Of a stretch of DNA of 64,000 nt, positions 34,842 to 42,783 are shown piece by piece. The stretch covers positions 186,001 through 250,000 of the forward strand of contig DATLXN010000006.1 of assembly GCA_035575715.1 (NCBI GenBank), in the 5' to 3' direction. Both the position numbers and the translations under genes were made by a program. A model generated the notes under the pieces. It ran no database searches, had not been told where the DNA came from, and saw nothing but the letters and a program-made list of their open reading frames with translations. The stretch comes from JACCSI01 sp035575715. Its GTDB lineage: Bacteria > Acidobacteriota > Vicinamibacteria > Vicinamibacterales > UBA2999. How positions within the stretch are numbered: position 1 is the first letter of the stretch; every line of letters starts with the position of its first letter.

Positions 34842-35644
34842 TTGTCGCCTTGTTCGAGCGCTCGACGGCTGAAGTCTGCCTCGGACAGACCAGTGTTGTA
34901 GCGAGCGCTGATGACAGCGAGTTCGGTGCGGGTCTTTTGCGCATCGTTGACCATCACCACATCCATCGCCGTCCAGATACCCTCGATGCGCTCGATGCGT
35001 CGAACATCGAGTCGCTTGTCACGTTCGTTGCGGCGGTTGAACACTTCTGCCGACACGATCATGAAGTTGTCTTTGCGGACCACGGACACGGTGCGCGGGT
35101 GTGTCGCACTCTTATCGATCACTGTCGACTCGAGATGCCAGGCCGGATAGGCGCGGCCGTCGGGACCTGTCCACGTCGCATCGCGCTGTGCCAAGGCGTA
35201 GCTGTAATCGGCGAGATCGCGGCCACCGATGTCTTCGTACGACAGGTCGCTGCCGACAAAACTTTCCTGCTTCTCTGTGCCGGCGATCCGCCGGACGCGC
35301 CCGAGCGCCGGCAGATACAAGAAGCGTTCGTCTTCGGCCGCTGGATGTTCCCAGACCAGAAGCCCTGTGCCCTTGATGTCGTTGGGCGCGGTGAAGCGAA
35401 CCAACACGCGGTCGCCGCGTGTCCCCGTCTCTTTCAGGCCGGTGACGGTCAGCGCGCGTTGCCGGACCCGGCCGTGACGGTCGAACACGCGCATCACCAT
35501 GTCGAGACGCGAATCGCGGCCGGTGTCGCGTTGGTCGATCTGGCGAGCGAGCCAATCGGCGGTCTCGGCGACGGCCTCGGGTTTCTGGTGAACGGCGATT
35601 GAGGAGAGGGCGACGACAACGGCGACTAACGCCAGCGCGTGCAT
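34838..35644 (-). CDS. LolA-like outer-membrane lipoprotein-sorting protein
   Basis: 268 residues with an N-terminal signal (MHALALVAVVVALSSIAV). The remainder matches LolA-like proteins (DUF4292/PF17131 type) that accompany MMPL transporters: MVMRVFDRHGRVRQRALTV, VLVRFTAPNDIKGTGLLVWE, FLYLPALGRVRRIAG and VGSDLSYEDIGGRD. The single-barrel fold would carry lipid or lipoprotein through the periplasm. It is the first gene of the operon and follows a promoter with a dyad operator. Its stop overlaps the MMPL start. Confidence 0.85.
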   Translation of the reverse strand: MHALALVAVVVALSSIAVHQKPEAVAETADWLARQIDQRDTGRDSRLDMVMRVFDRHGRVRQRALTVTGLKETGTRGDRVLVRFTAPNDIKGTGLLVWEHPAAEDERFLYLPALGRVRRIAGTEKQESFVGSDLSYEDIGGRDLADYSYALAQRDATWTGPDGRAYPAWHLESTVIDKSATHPRTVSVVRKDNFMIVSAEVFNRRNERDKRLDVRRIERIEGIWTAMDVVMVNDAQKTRTELAVISARYNTGLSEADFSRRALEQGDK

Positions 35645-35662
35645 GATGGGGACCTCGCCCCG

Positions 35663-35691
35663 ATTATGTGAAATGTTTCACAAGAGCGCAA
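35663..35691 (-). promoter_or_regulatory. Promoter of envelope operon with dyad operator
   Basis: On the minus strand TTGCGC (35686-35691) and CATAAT (35663-35668) are separated by exactly 17 bases. The spacer contains the dyad TGTGAAATGTTTCACA (35667-35682; seven-base arms, two-base centre), which would let a repressor block the LolA-MMPL operon. The dyad type suits a TetR-family protein, but no repressor gene is adjacent. Confidence 0.65.
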
Positions 35692-35729
35692 CTCCCAGCA
35701 ACGCAGGAGCTTCTGCTAGGCTGTCGCCG

Positions 35730-36430
35730 GTGTCGGTCGCCACTCATCTCGCCATCGTCGTCGATGACTACGACGCCATGATCCGGACGTTCATTCCCGA
35801 CTACACCGAGATGCTCGATGTGGCCGCGCGCGTGGTCGCCACCAGGCGCCCGCTCACAACGGTCGTCGATCTGGGCACCGGCACCGGGGCGCTGGCTGCA
35901 ACCGTGGCGCGGCTGGCACCGCGCGCGGCGATTGTCGGGATCGACGAAGATGCGGCAATGCTGGCGGTCGCCGCGCGGCGCCTGGGCCGGCGGCGCGCGT
36001 CGTTGGTGCATGAGAATTTTCTCACAGCGTCGCTGCCCTCGTGCGATGCCATGACTGCCTCGTTCGCACTGCATCATATCGCGCCCCGCGTCGCAAGCGG
36101 GCGCTGTATGCCCGCGCGCGACAGGCGCTGCGCGAGGGCGGCTGCCTGGTGAGCGCCGACTGCCATCCCTCGGCCGTGATCCGGCTCGCGGCCGATGGTC
36201 GGCTGGCTTGGCGCGACCATCTCGCGCGCACCTATGGCCCGGCCAAGGCGGAGGCCTTTCTACGCGCCTGGGCGAAGGAAGATTTCTATACGCCGTTGGA
36301 GGCTGAACTACGGCTCCTGCAGTCCGCGGGCTTCGCGGTCGATGTGATCTGGCGCCGCGGGTCGTTTGCGGTGGTGGCGGCAGAGGCGCGCGACAAATCT
36401 GCGCCAGTGACCGCGTCACGCCGCGCATGA
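35730..36430 (+). pseudogene. SAM-dependent methyltransferase, frameshifted
   Basis: Two frames together make one class I methyltransferase. Frame A from GTG 35730 carries the SAM motif VVDLGTGTGALAATVA, IDEDAAM and MTASFALHHI, then derails near 36085-36100 into an Arg-rich shadow sequence ending at 36152. Frame B continues the protein as RKRALYARARQALREGG to the stop at 36428-36430. A single missing base near the CCCC run at about 36088 explains the break. The stop still overlaps the next start (ATGA), so the break is recent or a sequencing error. The substrate is unknown. Confidence 0.7.
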
Positions 36431-37506
36431 AGACACTCGACGACCTTCGTGTCTACACCGTTCACCGCAGCCTGTTCACGCCAACCACGCTGGCGCAGGC
36501 CATTGCCAGGCTGGGCTTCGTGCAAGCCGACCCGATCCGCGCCCCGGCCCGCGCGCAGGACCTGACGCTGCGACCTCGCGTCCACGGGTATCGTGCCGGC
36601 GATCTCGAGCGCCTCTACCCGTCGCTGCCGATCGAAGAAGACGTCTTCATCAACTACGGGTTCGTGACCCGCGCCCTGGAGTCGCTGATGCATCCCCGCG
36701 CACTGGCTTCGATTCGCCCGGCGACGCGCACCAAGCGTGCGCAGGCGGTTCTGGCATTCGTGCGAGAGCGGGGCGCCGTGCACCCGCGCCAGGTCGATGC
36801 GCATTTCCTGCATGGCCGCGTCACCAATTACTGGGGTGGATCGTCCAGCGCCACCACTCATCTGCTCGAGGCGATGCACTACAAGGGCCTGTTGCGCGTC
36901 GCGCGACGCGAGGCCGGAGTTCGCATCTACGCGGTGCACGAGCACCCGCCGGGGCCGATCGGTTCGGCGGCCCGCCAGGCGCGGCTCGACGCCATCGTTG
37001 ACATCCTGGTGCACAACTACGCACCGCTGCCGGCGGCGAGCCTGTCATCCGCGGTCGCCCGCCTGCGCTACGCCGTGCCTCAGTGGCACGGAGAGTTGAA
37101 GGCCGCGCTGCAGCGCGTAAAGATGCGACTCTCGCAGATCAGGATCGACGGCGTCGACTGGTACTGGCCGCTCGATGAGCGCCGGGTAGGCCCGGCGCCC
37201 TCGGAGATGGTTCGTCTGCTGGCGCCCTTCGATCCCGTGGTCTGGGACCGGCGGCGCTTCGAACTGCTGTGGGGCTGGCCGTATCGCTTCGAGGCTTACA
37301 CGCCGGCCGTCAAACGCAAGCTTGGTTACTACGCGTTACCGCTCCTGTGGCGGGAGCACGTGATCGGGTGGGGCAACGTGTCGATGACCGGCGGGGCGAT
37401 GCAGGTTCAACTAGGCTATGTCGCCGGACGACCGCCACGCGACCGCGGGTTCACCCGGGCGCTGGAAGCAGAAGTGGATCGGATGCGCGTGTTCCTGAAC
37501 GGCTGA
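36427..37506 (+). CDS. YcaQ/AlkX-like winged-helix DNA glycosylase (HTH_42 family)
   Basis: 359 residues with the family's hallmark segments: GFVQADPIRAPARAQDL near residue 30, where QAD is the catalytic QxD-type motif, RLYPSLPIEEDVFINYG, TNYWGGSSSATTHLLEAMHYKG (a winged helix) and the C-terminal FDPVVWDRRRFELLWGWPYRFE with KLGYYALPLLW. E. coli YcaQ removes alkylated bases and unhooks interstrand crosslinks. ATG 36427 overlaps the stop of the frameshifted methyltransferase. DNA repair function here is inferred from the family. Confidence 0.87.
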   Translation: MKTLDDLRVYTVHRSLFTPTTLAQAIARLGFVQADPIRAPARAQDLTLRPRVHGYRAGDLERLYPSLPIEEDVFINYGFVTRALESLMHPRALASIRPATRTKRAQAVLAFVRERGAVHPRQVDAHFLHGRVTNYWGGSSSATTHLLEAMHYKGLLRVARREAGVRIYAVHEHPPGPIGSAARQARLDAIVDILVHNYAPLPAASLSSAVARLRYAVPQWHGELKAALQRVKMRLSQIRIDGVDWYWPLDERRVGPAPSEMVRLLAPFDPVVWDRRRFELLWGWPYRFEAYTPAVKRKLGYYALPLLWREHVIGWGNVSMTGGAMQVQLGYVAGRPPRDRGFTRALEAEVDRMRVFLNG

Positions 37507-37611
37507 CGCGATCCTTCTGGGCACCACGGCAATCGCTCCGATCTCGATCTTCAGCCAGGGAGTGGCAGAGGCGCGACTCGCACCGGTCAGTGAGAAGATG
37601 ACGTCAACGCG

Positions 37612-39414
37612 ATGAAGATCCTGTTTGTGTATCTCCGCAATTACAAGCCGCTGGTGGCGCTGGCACTGGTGCTTGCGACCATTAATCAGGTGTTCTCCCT
37701 GCTCGATCCCCTGATCTTCCGCTACGTCATCGACGAGTACGCGACGAAGTTCCAGCAATACTCGACCGGCGAGTTCTTCCGCGGCGTCAGTCTGCTGCTT
37801 GGGGCGGCGGTGGGCGTGGCGTTCGTCTCGCGCGTCGCCAAGAACTTTCAGGACTATGTGATCAGCGTGATCACGCAGCGATTGGGCGCGCAGCTGTATT
37901 CCGACGGCATTCGGCATTCCCTCGACCTGCCGTATTCGACGTTTGAAGATCAGCGGAGCGGGGAGACCCTCGGCAAGCTCCAGAAGGTCAGGACCGACGT
38001 CGAAAAGTTGATCGCCGTGTCGATCAACATCCTGTTCACGTCGCTGGTCGGGATTATCTTCGTGATGGTCTATGCCTTCAGCGTGCATTGGCTGATCGCG
38101 CCGGTCTACTTCATGACCGTCCCGCTGCTCGGCATCCTCAGCGCGATCTTGAGCCGCCGAATCAAAGTAATCCAAAAGGTCATCGTCGCCGAAACCACGG
38201 CGCTGGCCGGATCGACCACCGAATCGCTGCGCAATATCGAGCTGGTCAAAAGCCTTGGGCTGGCACAGCAGGAGATCGGGCGGCTGAATGCGACGACCGA
38301 CAAGATTCTGAAGCTCGAATTGCGCAAGGTGCGCTATCTCCGCAGTCTGAGCTTTATCCAGGGGACGGCCGTCAACTTCCTTCGCACGAGCATTCTGTTC
38401 CTGATGCTGTATCTGATTTTCGCGCAGCAGATCACTGTCGGTCAGTTCTTTTCGCTGTTCATTTATTCGTTCTTCATCTTTGGGCCGCTGCAGGAGCTTG
38501 GCAACGTCATCAACACCTACCGCGAGACCGAAGCATCACTGGCCAACTTCGAGGCGATTCTGGCCATTCCCAAAGAGCCTCGCCCGCTTCATCCGGTGTC
38601 GATCGGCCCGTTGATGCATCTGGCGTTCGACGGGGTCGGCTTTCAGCATCAGAGCGCATCCGCGCCGGCGCTGAGCGACATTTCGTTCGAGGCGGCACGC
38701 GGCGAGACGGTGGCGTTTGTCGGTCCGTCGGGCGCCGGCAAGACCACGCTGGTCAAACTCCTGGTCGGACTCTACACGCCGCAAACCGGTCGCATTCTCT
38801 ACAACGGCCAGCCGAGCACGGTGGTGGATCTCGAACGGCTGCGCGAGCGGATTGGCTTTGTTACTCAAGACACCCAGCTTTTTTCAGGCACGATCCGGGA
38901 GAACCTGCTGTTTGTTCGTCCCGATGCATCCGACGCCGACTGCCTCGCGGTGTTGCATCAGGCCGCGTGCGACAGCCTGTTAGCGCGTGCCGACAACGGC
39001 CTCGACACGGTGATTGGCGAGGGCGGAGTCAAGGTCTCGGGCGGCGAGAAGCAGCGGCTGTCGATCGCGCGAGCCCTGTTGCGGCGGCCCGAGCTGCTGG
39101 TCTTTGACGAAGCGACTTCGTCGCTCGACTCGTTGACCGAGGAAGGGATCACCGAGACGATTCGCTCCGTCGCTACGCGCCGTGACGCGATCACCTTGAT
39201 CATTGCGCACCGGCTGTCGACGGTGTTCCATGCCGATCGGATCATCGTGCTGGAGCAGGGCCGGATCGTCGAGTCCGGACGGCACGACGAGTTGATCGAG
39301 CGGAAAGGCTTGTACTACGCGATGTGGCGGCAGCAGATCGGGGAGCGGCGTCCTGCTCCACCACCGGTCGGGGCCGCGGCCGTTGCGACGACGAGCCGGG
39401 TGGGCCACGCCTGA
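37612..39414 (+). CDS. ABC exporter, fused permease and ATPase half-transporter
   Basis: 600 residues: six membrane helices in residues about 10-300, then an ATPase domain with Walker A GPSGAGKTTLVK (near 374), signature VSGGEKQRLSIARALL (near 473), Walker B LLVFDEATSSLDS and switch IIAHRLSTV. It would act as a homodimer or with another half-transporter to export lipid, peptide or drug. The sequence before it (37507-37611) contains a 35-codon open frame whose TGA overlaps the ATG here, but no start or family could be recognised. The substrate is unknown. Confidence 0.92.
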   Translation: MKILFVYLRNYKPLVALALVLATINQVFSLLDPLIFRYVIDEYATKFQQYSTGEFFRGVSLLLGAAVGVAFVSRVAKNFQDYVISVITQRLGAQLYSDGIRHSLDLPYSTFEDQRSGETLGKLQKVRTDVEKLIAVSINILFTSLVGIIFVMVYAFSVHWLIAPVYFMTVPLLGILSAILSRRIKVIQKVIVAETTALAGSTTESLRNIELVKSLGLAQQEIGRLNATTDKILKLELRKVRYLRSLSFIQGTAVNFLRTSILFLMLYLIFAQQITVGQFFSLFIYSFFIFGPLQELGNVINTYRETEASLANFEAILAIPKEPRPLHPVSIGPLMHLAFDGVGFQHQSASAPALSDISFEAARGETVAFVGPSGAGKTTLVKLLVGLYTPQTGRILYNGQPSTVVDLERLRERIGFVTQDTQLFSGTIRENLLFVRPDASDADCLAVLHQAACDSLLARADNGLDTVIGEGGVKVSGGEKQRLSIARALLRRPELLVFDEATSSLDSLTEEGITETIRSVATRRDAITLIIAHRLSTVFHADRIIVLEQGRIVESGRHDELIERKGLYYAMWRQQIGERRPAPPPVGAAAVATTSRVGHA

Positions 39415-39473
39415 TGTCTTTCGGGACGAATCACAGGGACGACGTTCGCCGGATCAAGACCACCGATGGTTCA

Positions 39474-39490
39474 ACGCCCGGACCGGGCGT
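39474..39490. terminator. G+C-rich hairpin between convergent genes
   Basis: ACGCCCGG and CCGGGCGT face each other around a single A, giving a seven-base-pair stem with a three-base loop between the ABC exporter and the glutaredoxin gene. There is no T run, so it could be a weak bidirectional terminator or simply a palindrome. Confidence 0.35.
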
Positions 39491-39505
39491 CACGATCTAG
39501 ACGCC

Positions 39506-39721
39506 TCAAGTGCCGCCGAAGCCGACCGACACACGCCCGTTCTCCACGATCACCGGCACCTGGCGACGGCCGCCGGTCAGACTGAGCATGCGCTGCAGTT
39601 CGGCCGCGTCTTTCTTGACGTTGATGTACCGGAACGGGACCTTGCGCTGTTCGCAGTCTTCGCGCGCCGCAAGGGTATACGGGCATCCGTCTTTTCCGTA
39701 GATCAGCACTTCGTCGGCCAT
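39506..39721 (-). CDS. UXX-star family glutaredoxin-like protein, cysteine form
   Basis: 71 residues with a compact thioredoxin fold: IYGKDGCPYTLAARED (active site CPYT near residues 13-16), INVKKDAAELQRMLSLTGG, and VPVIVENGRVSVGFGGT at the C-terminus. This pattern belongs to the small UXX-star family, in which many members have selenocysteine at the first active-site position; here the codon is TGC, so it is the Cys form. Only one active-site Cys is present. It probably reduces or glutathionylates an unknown partner. It precedes the MFS gene on its 3' side and is the only redox gene nearby. Confidence 0.82.
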   Translation of the reverse strand: MADEVLIYGKDGCPYTLAAREDCEQRKVPFRYINVKKDAAELQRMLSLTGGRRQVPVIVENGRVSVGFGGT

Positions 39722-39725
39722 CTCT

Positions 39726-40901
39726 CTACACTAGCACCGCTGGCGACCGGGAGAGCTCAGCCCTGCGCAGTGCGATGATCGCCAGGATGAGCGCCGCGGT
39801 CATGACTGCGGCGCCGCTGAAATAGGGCGTCGTCATCCCGGCATGATCGAACAGGTAGCCGCCCCACGCCGGCCCGACGATGCGGCCTAACGCGGCAAGT
39901 GATTGCGCGAGGCCGAGCATGCCGCCCTGCTCGGTCGGATCGGACAGTCGTGAGATCGCGGAGGTCAACGCGGGATTGTTGAACCCCATCCCAACTGCGA
40001 GGATGCCGCACACCGCAAACAGCACCGGCACCGAGTGCGCGGCCGGCACCAGCACAATCCCGAGCGCAATGGTCGCAATCGCAAACGGGACGATCCGCTT
40101 TTCGCCGAAGCGCGGCACGGCACGGCTGACGATCAAGCCGTTGACGATGGCCAGCACGACACCGATGAAGGCGAAGATGTAGCCGATCGTTTCGGCGGTA
40201 AAGCCGAAGCGCCGCTCGCTGAACAACGCAAAAGTCGCCTCGAATCCGGAGAACGCCATCGACACCAGGAAAAACACGAACAGCAACGGAAACAATCCCG
40301 CATGACGACGGGCGCGTCGGAACAGGTCCAAGCGGCCCAACGAGCGGGTCTCGGCCTGTCCGACGCGCGACTCCGGCAGGAGAAACCACGCCGCGATGAA
40401 ATTGGCGAGGCACAAGGCGGCGGCAAACCACATTGGCGTCGATGGTCCAAACCTTGTCAGGATGCCGCCCAGCGCCGGGCCGAAAATGAAGCCGAGACCA
40501 AACGCAGCGCCGACCAGCCCCATCCCTTTGGCGCGATTCTCGGGCGTCGTGATGTCGGCGATGTAGGCCTGCGCGGTCGGAATGTTGCCACCGGCAATGC
40601 CGCCCAGGACGCGCGCCGCAAACAGCAGCATCAGCGAATCGGCCAGCGCCAGCGCGACATAGGCGATGCATGACGCGAGGAGTCCGCCCAGGATGATCGG
40701 CCGCCGCCCGATGCGGTCAGACCACCGTCCGCAAAACGGCGCGACGATAAATTGCATCAACGAAAAGACGCTGCCGAGCAAACCAATGGTGAACGCCGTC
40801 GCGCCGAACGACTCGGCGTAGAACGGCAGCAGCGGAATGATGATTCCGAAGCCGAGCAGGTCAATGAAGACCGTGATGAAGATGATGACCAGCGGCGACA
40901 C
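39726..40901 (-). CDS. MFS transporter, TetA-like (DHA1 family)
   Basis: 391 residues with twelve predicted helices. Motif A between TM2 and TM3 is GRWSDRIGRRPIIL, motif D1 is IDLLGFGIIIPLLP in TM1, and motif C is GFIFGPALGG in TM5, so it belongs with the proton-coupled TetA/multidrug exporters. GTG 40901 starts just after the stop of the phosphatidyltransferase gene, so the two are co-transcribed. The drug or metabolite exported is unknown. Confidence 0.88.
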   Translation of the reverse strand: MSPLVIIFITVFIDLLGFGIIIPLLPFYAESFGATAFTIGLLGSVFSLMQFIVAPFCGRWSDRIGRRPIILGGLLASCIAYVALALADSLMLLFAARVLGGIAGGNIPTAQAYIADITTPENRAKGMGLVGAAFGLGFIFGPALGGILTRFGPSTPMWFAAALCLANFIAAWFLLPESRVGQAETRSLGRLDLFRRARRHAGLFPLLFVFFLVSMAFSGFEATFALFSERRFGFTAETIGYIFAFIGVVLAIVNGLIVSRAVPRFGEKRIVPFAIATIALGIVLVPAAHSVPVLFAVCGILAVGMGFNNPALTSAISRLSDPTEQGGMLGLAQSLAALGRIVGPAWGGYLFDHAGMTTPYFSGAAVMTAALILAIIALRRAELSRSPAVLV

Positions 40902-40902
40902 G

Positions 40903-41595
40903 TTAACGGCGTGACCGACGGTCGAGCCAGAACGACAACAGCATGTAATAAATCGGAAAGATCAGGGACAAGAGCAGCCACGGACCGTCGGTGGCCGGCA
41001 GCCGCCAGACCACCCACATGAGGAGCACTGCCCAGGTTGCGCCCAGCACATTGGTGACCGTGCTCAGCGTGACGGTCCGCGAGGGATAGACATAGCGCGT
41101 CGGCACAAACACCAGAATCGCAAAGACCATGACGATCACCGCGTTGACCACTTGTGGCAAGCGCCACACGTAGAGATAGAGCGCGATCAGATTCCAATAC
41201 GAGGGAAACCCGGTGAAGAAATACTCCGTCGTCGCGATCTTCGCTGCGCTTTGGCTGAACCCGTAGGCGCTGGCGAGGACCACCAGCACCGCCACCGCGA
41301 TCCCCCACGACGGGGGCAGCAGTTCGGCGTGCAGCAGGAGGAGAACCGGCACGAAGACATAGGTCAGGTAATCAATGATGTCATCGAGCCGCGCGCCATC
41401 GAATTGCGGCAGCCGCTCTTTGACCCGAAGCGCGCGCGCCAGCAGACCATCGGTGGCGTCGATGGCGATCTGCAGGCCGAGCCACAGGAACGCGCCACGA
41501 TAATCGCCGGCAATGACGTCGAGCGCTGCAAGCAGCGCACACACCGCGCCCAGGCCGGTGTAGAGATGGGCGAGCCAAGGCAGGTAGCCGCCCAT
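40903..41595 (-). CDS. CDP-alcohol phosphatidyltransferase, phosphatidylcholine-synthase-like
   Basis: 230 residues with eight hydrophobic helices and the complete CDP-alcohol motif: DATDGLLAR, a ten-residue gap, then FDGARLDDIIDY, matching DxxDGxxAR...GxxxDxxxD. The KERLPQFDGARLDDIIDYLTYVFVP stretch is close to Pcs of proteobacteria, which joins CDP-diacylglycerol and choline to phosphatidylcholine, so that role is proposed. A different alcohol acceptor is possible. It is followed by the MFS gene with one base between. Confidence 0.8.
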   Translation of the reverse strand: MGGYLPWLAHLYTGLGAVCALLAALDVIAGDYRGAFLWLGLQIAIDATDGLLARALRVKERLPQFDGARLDDIIDYLTYVFVPVLLLLHAELLPPSWGIAVAVLVVLASAYGFSQSAAKIATTEYFFTGFPSYWNLIALYLYVWRLPQVVNAVIVMVFAILVFVPTRYVYPSRTVTLSTVTNVLGATWAVLLMWVVWRLPATDGPWLLLSLIFPIYYMLLSFWLDRRSRR

Positions 41596-41643
41596 TAGCC
41601 GACCTGCACCGCTGGTGCGGCAAGGGCGAGGGCGATCGCGCGT

Positions 41644-42195
41644 CTACTCCTGGTCATCATCCTCCTCGTCATCATCGTTGCGGGCGTGATGGCGAGAAAA
41701 TTCATCCATGAACGACAGGGTTTCGAACGACCGCATGCGGTCGATGAAGATCACCCCATCGAGATGATCGGCTTCGTGCTGGATGACCCGCGCAGGAAAC
41801 TCCTTGGCGGCAATCTCGATGCGCTTGCCGTAGCGATCCATCGCGGTCACCTTGATGTTCGCGGCGCGCGGCACGCGGCCGCGGATATCCGGAATGCTCA
41901 GGCAGCCTTCCCATCCCTCGACCATGTCGTCGCCGACGAATTCGATCTCCGGATTGACCAGCACCAAGGGCTCGCTGTCGCCGCGGCCGTCGGGGTCGAG
42001 GTAGGCCACGAAGATGCGCACGCTGTGATGCACTTGCGGCGCGGCGAGTCCGACACCGGCGTATTCGCGCATGGTGTCGATCAGGTCGTCGATGAACTGT
42101 TGCATGGGGGCGAGCTTCAGTTCGTGTTTCTCGACGCGGCGCGCTTTTTGCCGCAGCACGGGGTGGCCCATGCGGGCGACCTTTAGAATCGACAT
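41644..42195 (-). CDS. def: Peptide deformylase
   Basis: 183 residues. The three deformylase motifs are present: GVGLAAPQ (near 47), EGCLS with the metal-binding Cys (near 98) and VIQHEADHLDG with both His ligands and catalytic Glu (near 137). It removes the N-formyl group from new proteins. The C-terminus is extended by a run of acidic residues encoded by GAT/GAG-rich simple sequence, which is unusual for the family. A promoter shared with the divergent Nudix gene lies just upstream. Confidence 0.95.
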   Translation of the reverse strand: MSILKVARMGHPVLRQKARRVEKHELKLAPMQQFIDDLIDTMREYAGVGLAAPQVHHSVRIFVAYLDPDGRGDSEPLVLVNPEIEFVGDDMVEGWEGCLSIPDIRGRVPRAANIKVTAMDRYGKRIEIAAKEFPARVIQHEADHLDGVIFIDRMRSFETLSFMDEFSRHHARNDDDEEDDDQE

Positions 42196-42204
42196 TCAAA
42201 AAGG

Positions 42205-42214
42205 ATTTTATACT
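42205..42214. promoter_or_regulatory. Overlapping divergent -10 boxes between def and the Nudix gene
   Basis: In the 36-base gap the plus strand shows TATACT (42209-42214), 17 bases before ATG 42232, while the minus strand shows TAAAAT or TATAAA in the same bases, about ten bases before the def ATG. One A+T-rich block therefore appears to serve both directions. Confidence 0.5.
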
Positions 42215-42231
42215 GTCGGTGATAGCCTGCC

Positions 42232-42783
42232 ATGCACTCTCACGATCTGACTCCGCCCTATCGCTACTGCCCGGTCTGTGGACAGCGGCTCGAGTCGCGC
42301 GTGTTGAAAGCCAGCGAACCGAAGCGCCTGGTGTGCACCAGCAACATGTGCGGGTTTGTGTTTTATCTCGACCCGAAGATCGCAGTGGGCACCGTCATTC
42401 GCATGCCGGATCAGCGCATCGTGCTGGTGCGCCGTGCGATCGAGCCCGGTTACGGCAAATGGGTGTTCCCAGGTGGCTATGTCGATCGCGGCGAAGAGAT
42501 CAAACTAGCGGCGGTGCGTGAGGCGCGCGAAGAGTCGGGGTTGGAGGTGCGCCTCGATTATCTCATCAACATCTATTCGTACGCCGGACGGGCGCCGATC
42601 ATCGTCGTCTACGCGGCGACCTACTCCGGTGGCGATCTGGCGGTTGATGACGAAGGTCTCGAGGCCAAGGCCTTCGACCCCACGGAGATCCCGTGGGACC
42701 AGTTGGCCTTCCGCAGCACGCACGAAGCGCTGGCGGAATATCTCAATCCGCCAGACCCTCTGCCTTCCGCTCCGCCGCCGTGA
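42232..42783 (+). CDS. Nudix hydrolase with N-terminal zinc ribbon
   Basis: 183 residues. A zinc ribbon (CPVCG near residue 13 and CTSNMCG near 35) precedes a Nudix domain whose box GGYVDRGEEIKLAAVREAREESG (near 82) keeps every metal-binding Glu. The ribbon-Nudix layout is like that of NudC-type and ADP-ribose pyrophosphatase-like proteins; ADP-ribose, NADH or a nucleotide may be cleaved. Its last 41 bases overlap tail-to-tail with the aldolase gene on the other strand, and both C-termini there are low-complexity. Confidence 0.85.
   Translation: MHSHDLTPPYRYCPVCGQRLESRVLKASEPKRLVCTSNMCGFVFYLDPKIAVGTVIRMPDQRIVLVRRAIEPGYGKWVFPGGYVDRGEEIKLAAVREAREESGLEVRLDYLINIYSYAGRAPIIVVYAATYSGGDLAVDDEGLEAKAFDPTEIPWDQLAFRSTHEALAEYLNPPDPLPSAPPP

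Noticed and set aside
37507..37615. Small gene or gene remnant between ycaQ-like and ABC exporter genes
   Set aside because: About 35 open codons end in a TGA overlapping the next ATG and read plausibly (AILLGTTAIAPISIFSQG), but there is no upstream start codon and no family recognised, so it was not listed as a gene.
39506..39721. Selenoprotein with in-frame TGA in the UXX-star gene
   Set aside because: The active-site codon is TGC (Cys), the frame is uninterrupted, and no SECIS-like element was sought or needed.
41644..41700. Frameshift at the acidic C-terminus of peptide deformylase
   Set aside because: The Asp/Glu run is encoded in frame by simple GAT/GAG sequence and the domain before it is complete, so a natural tail is more likely.
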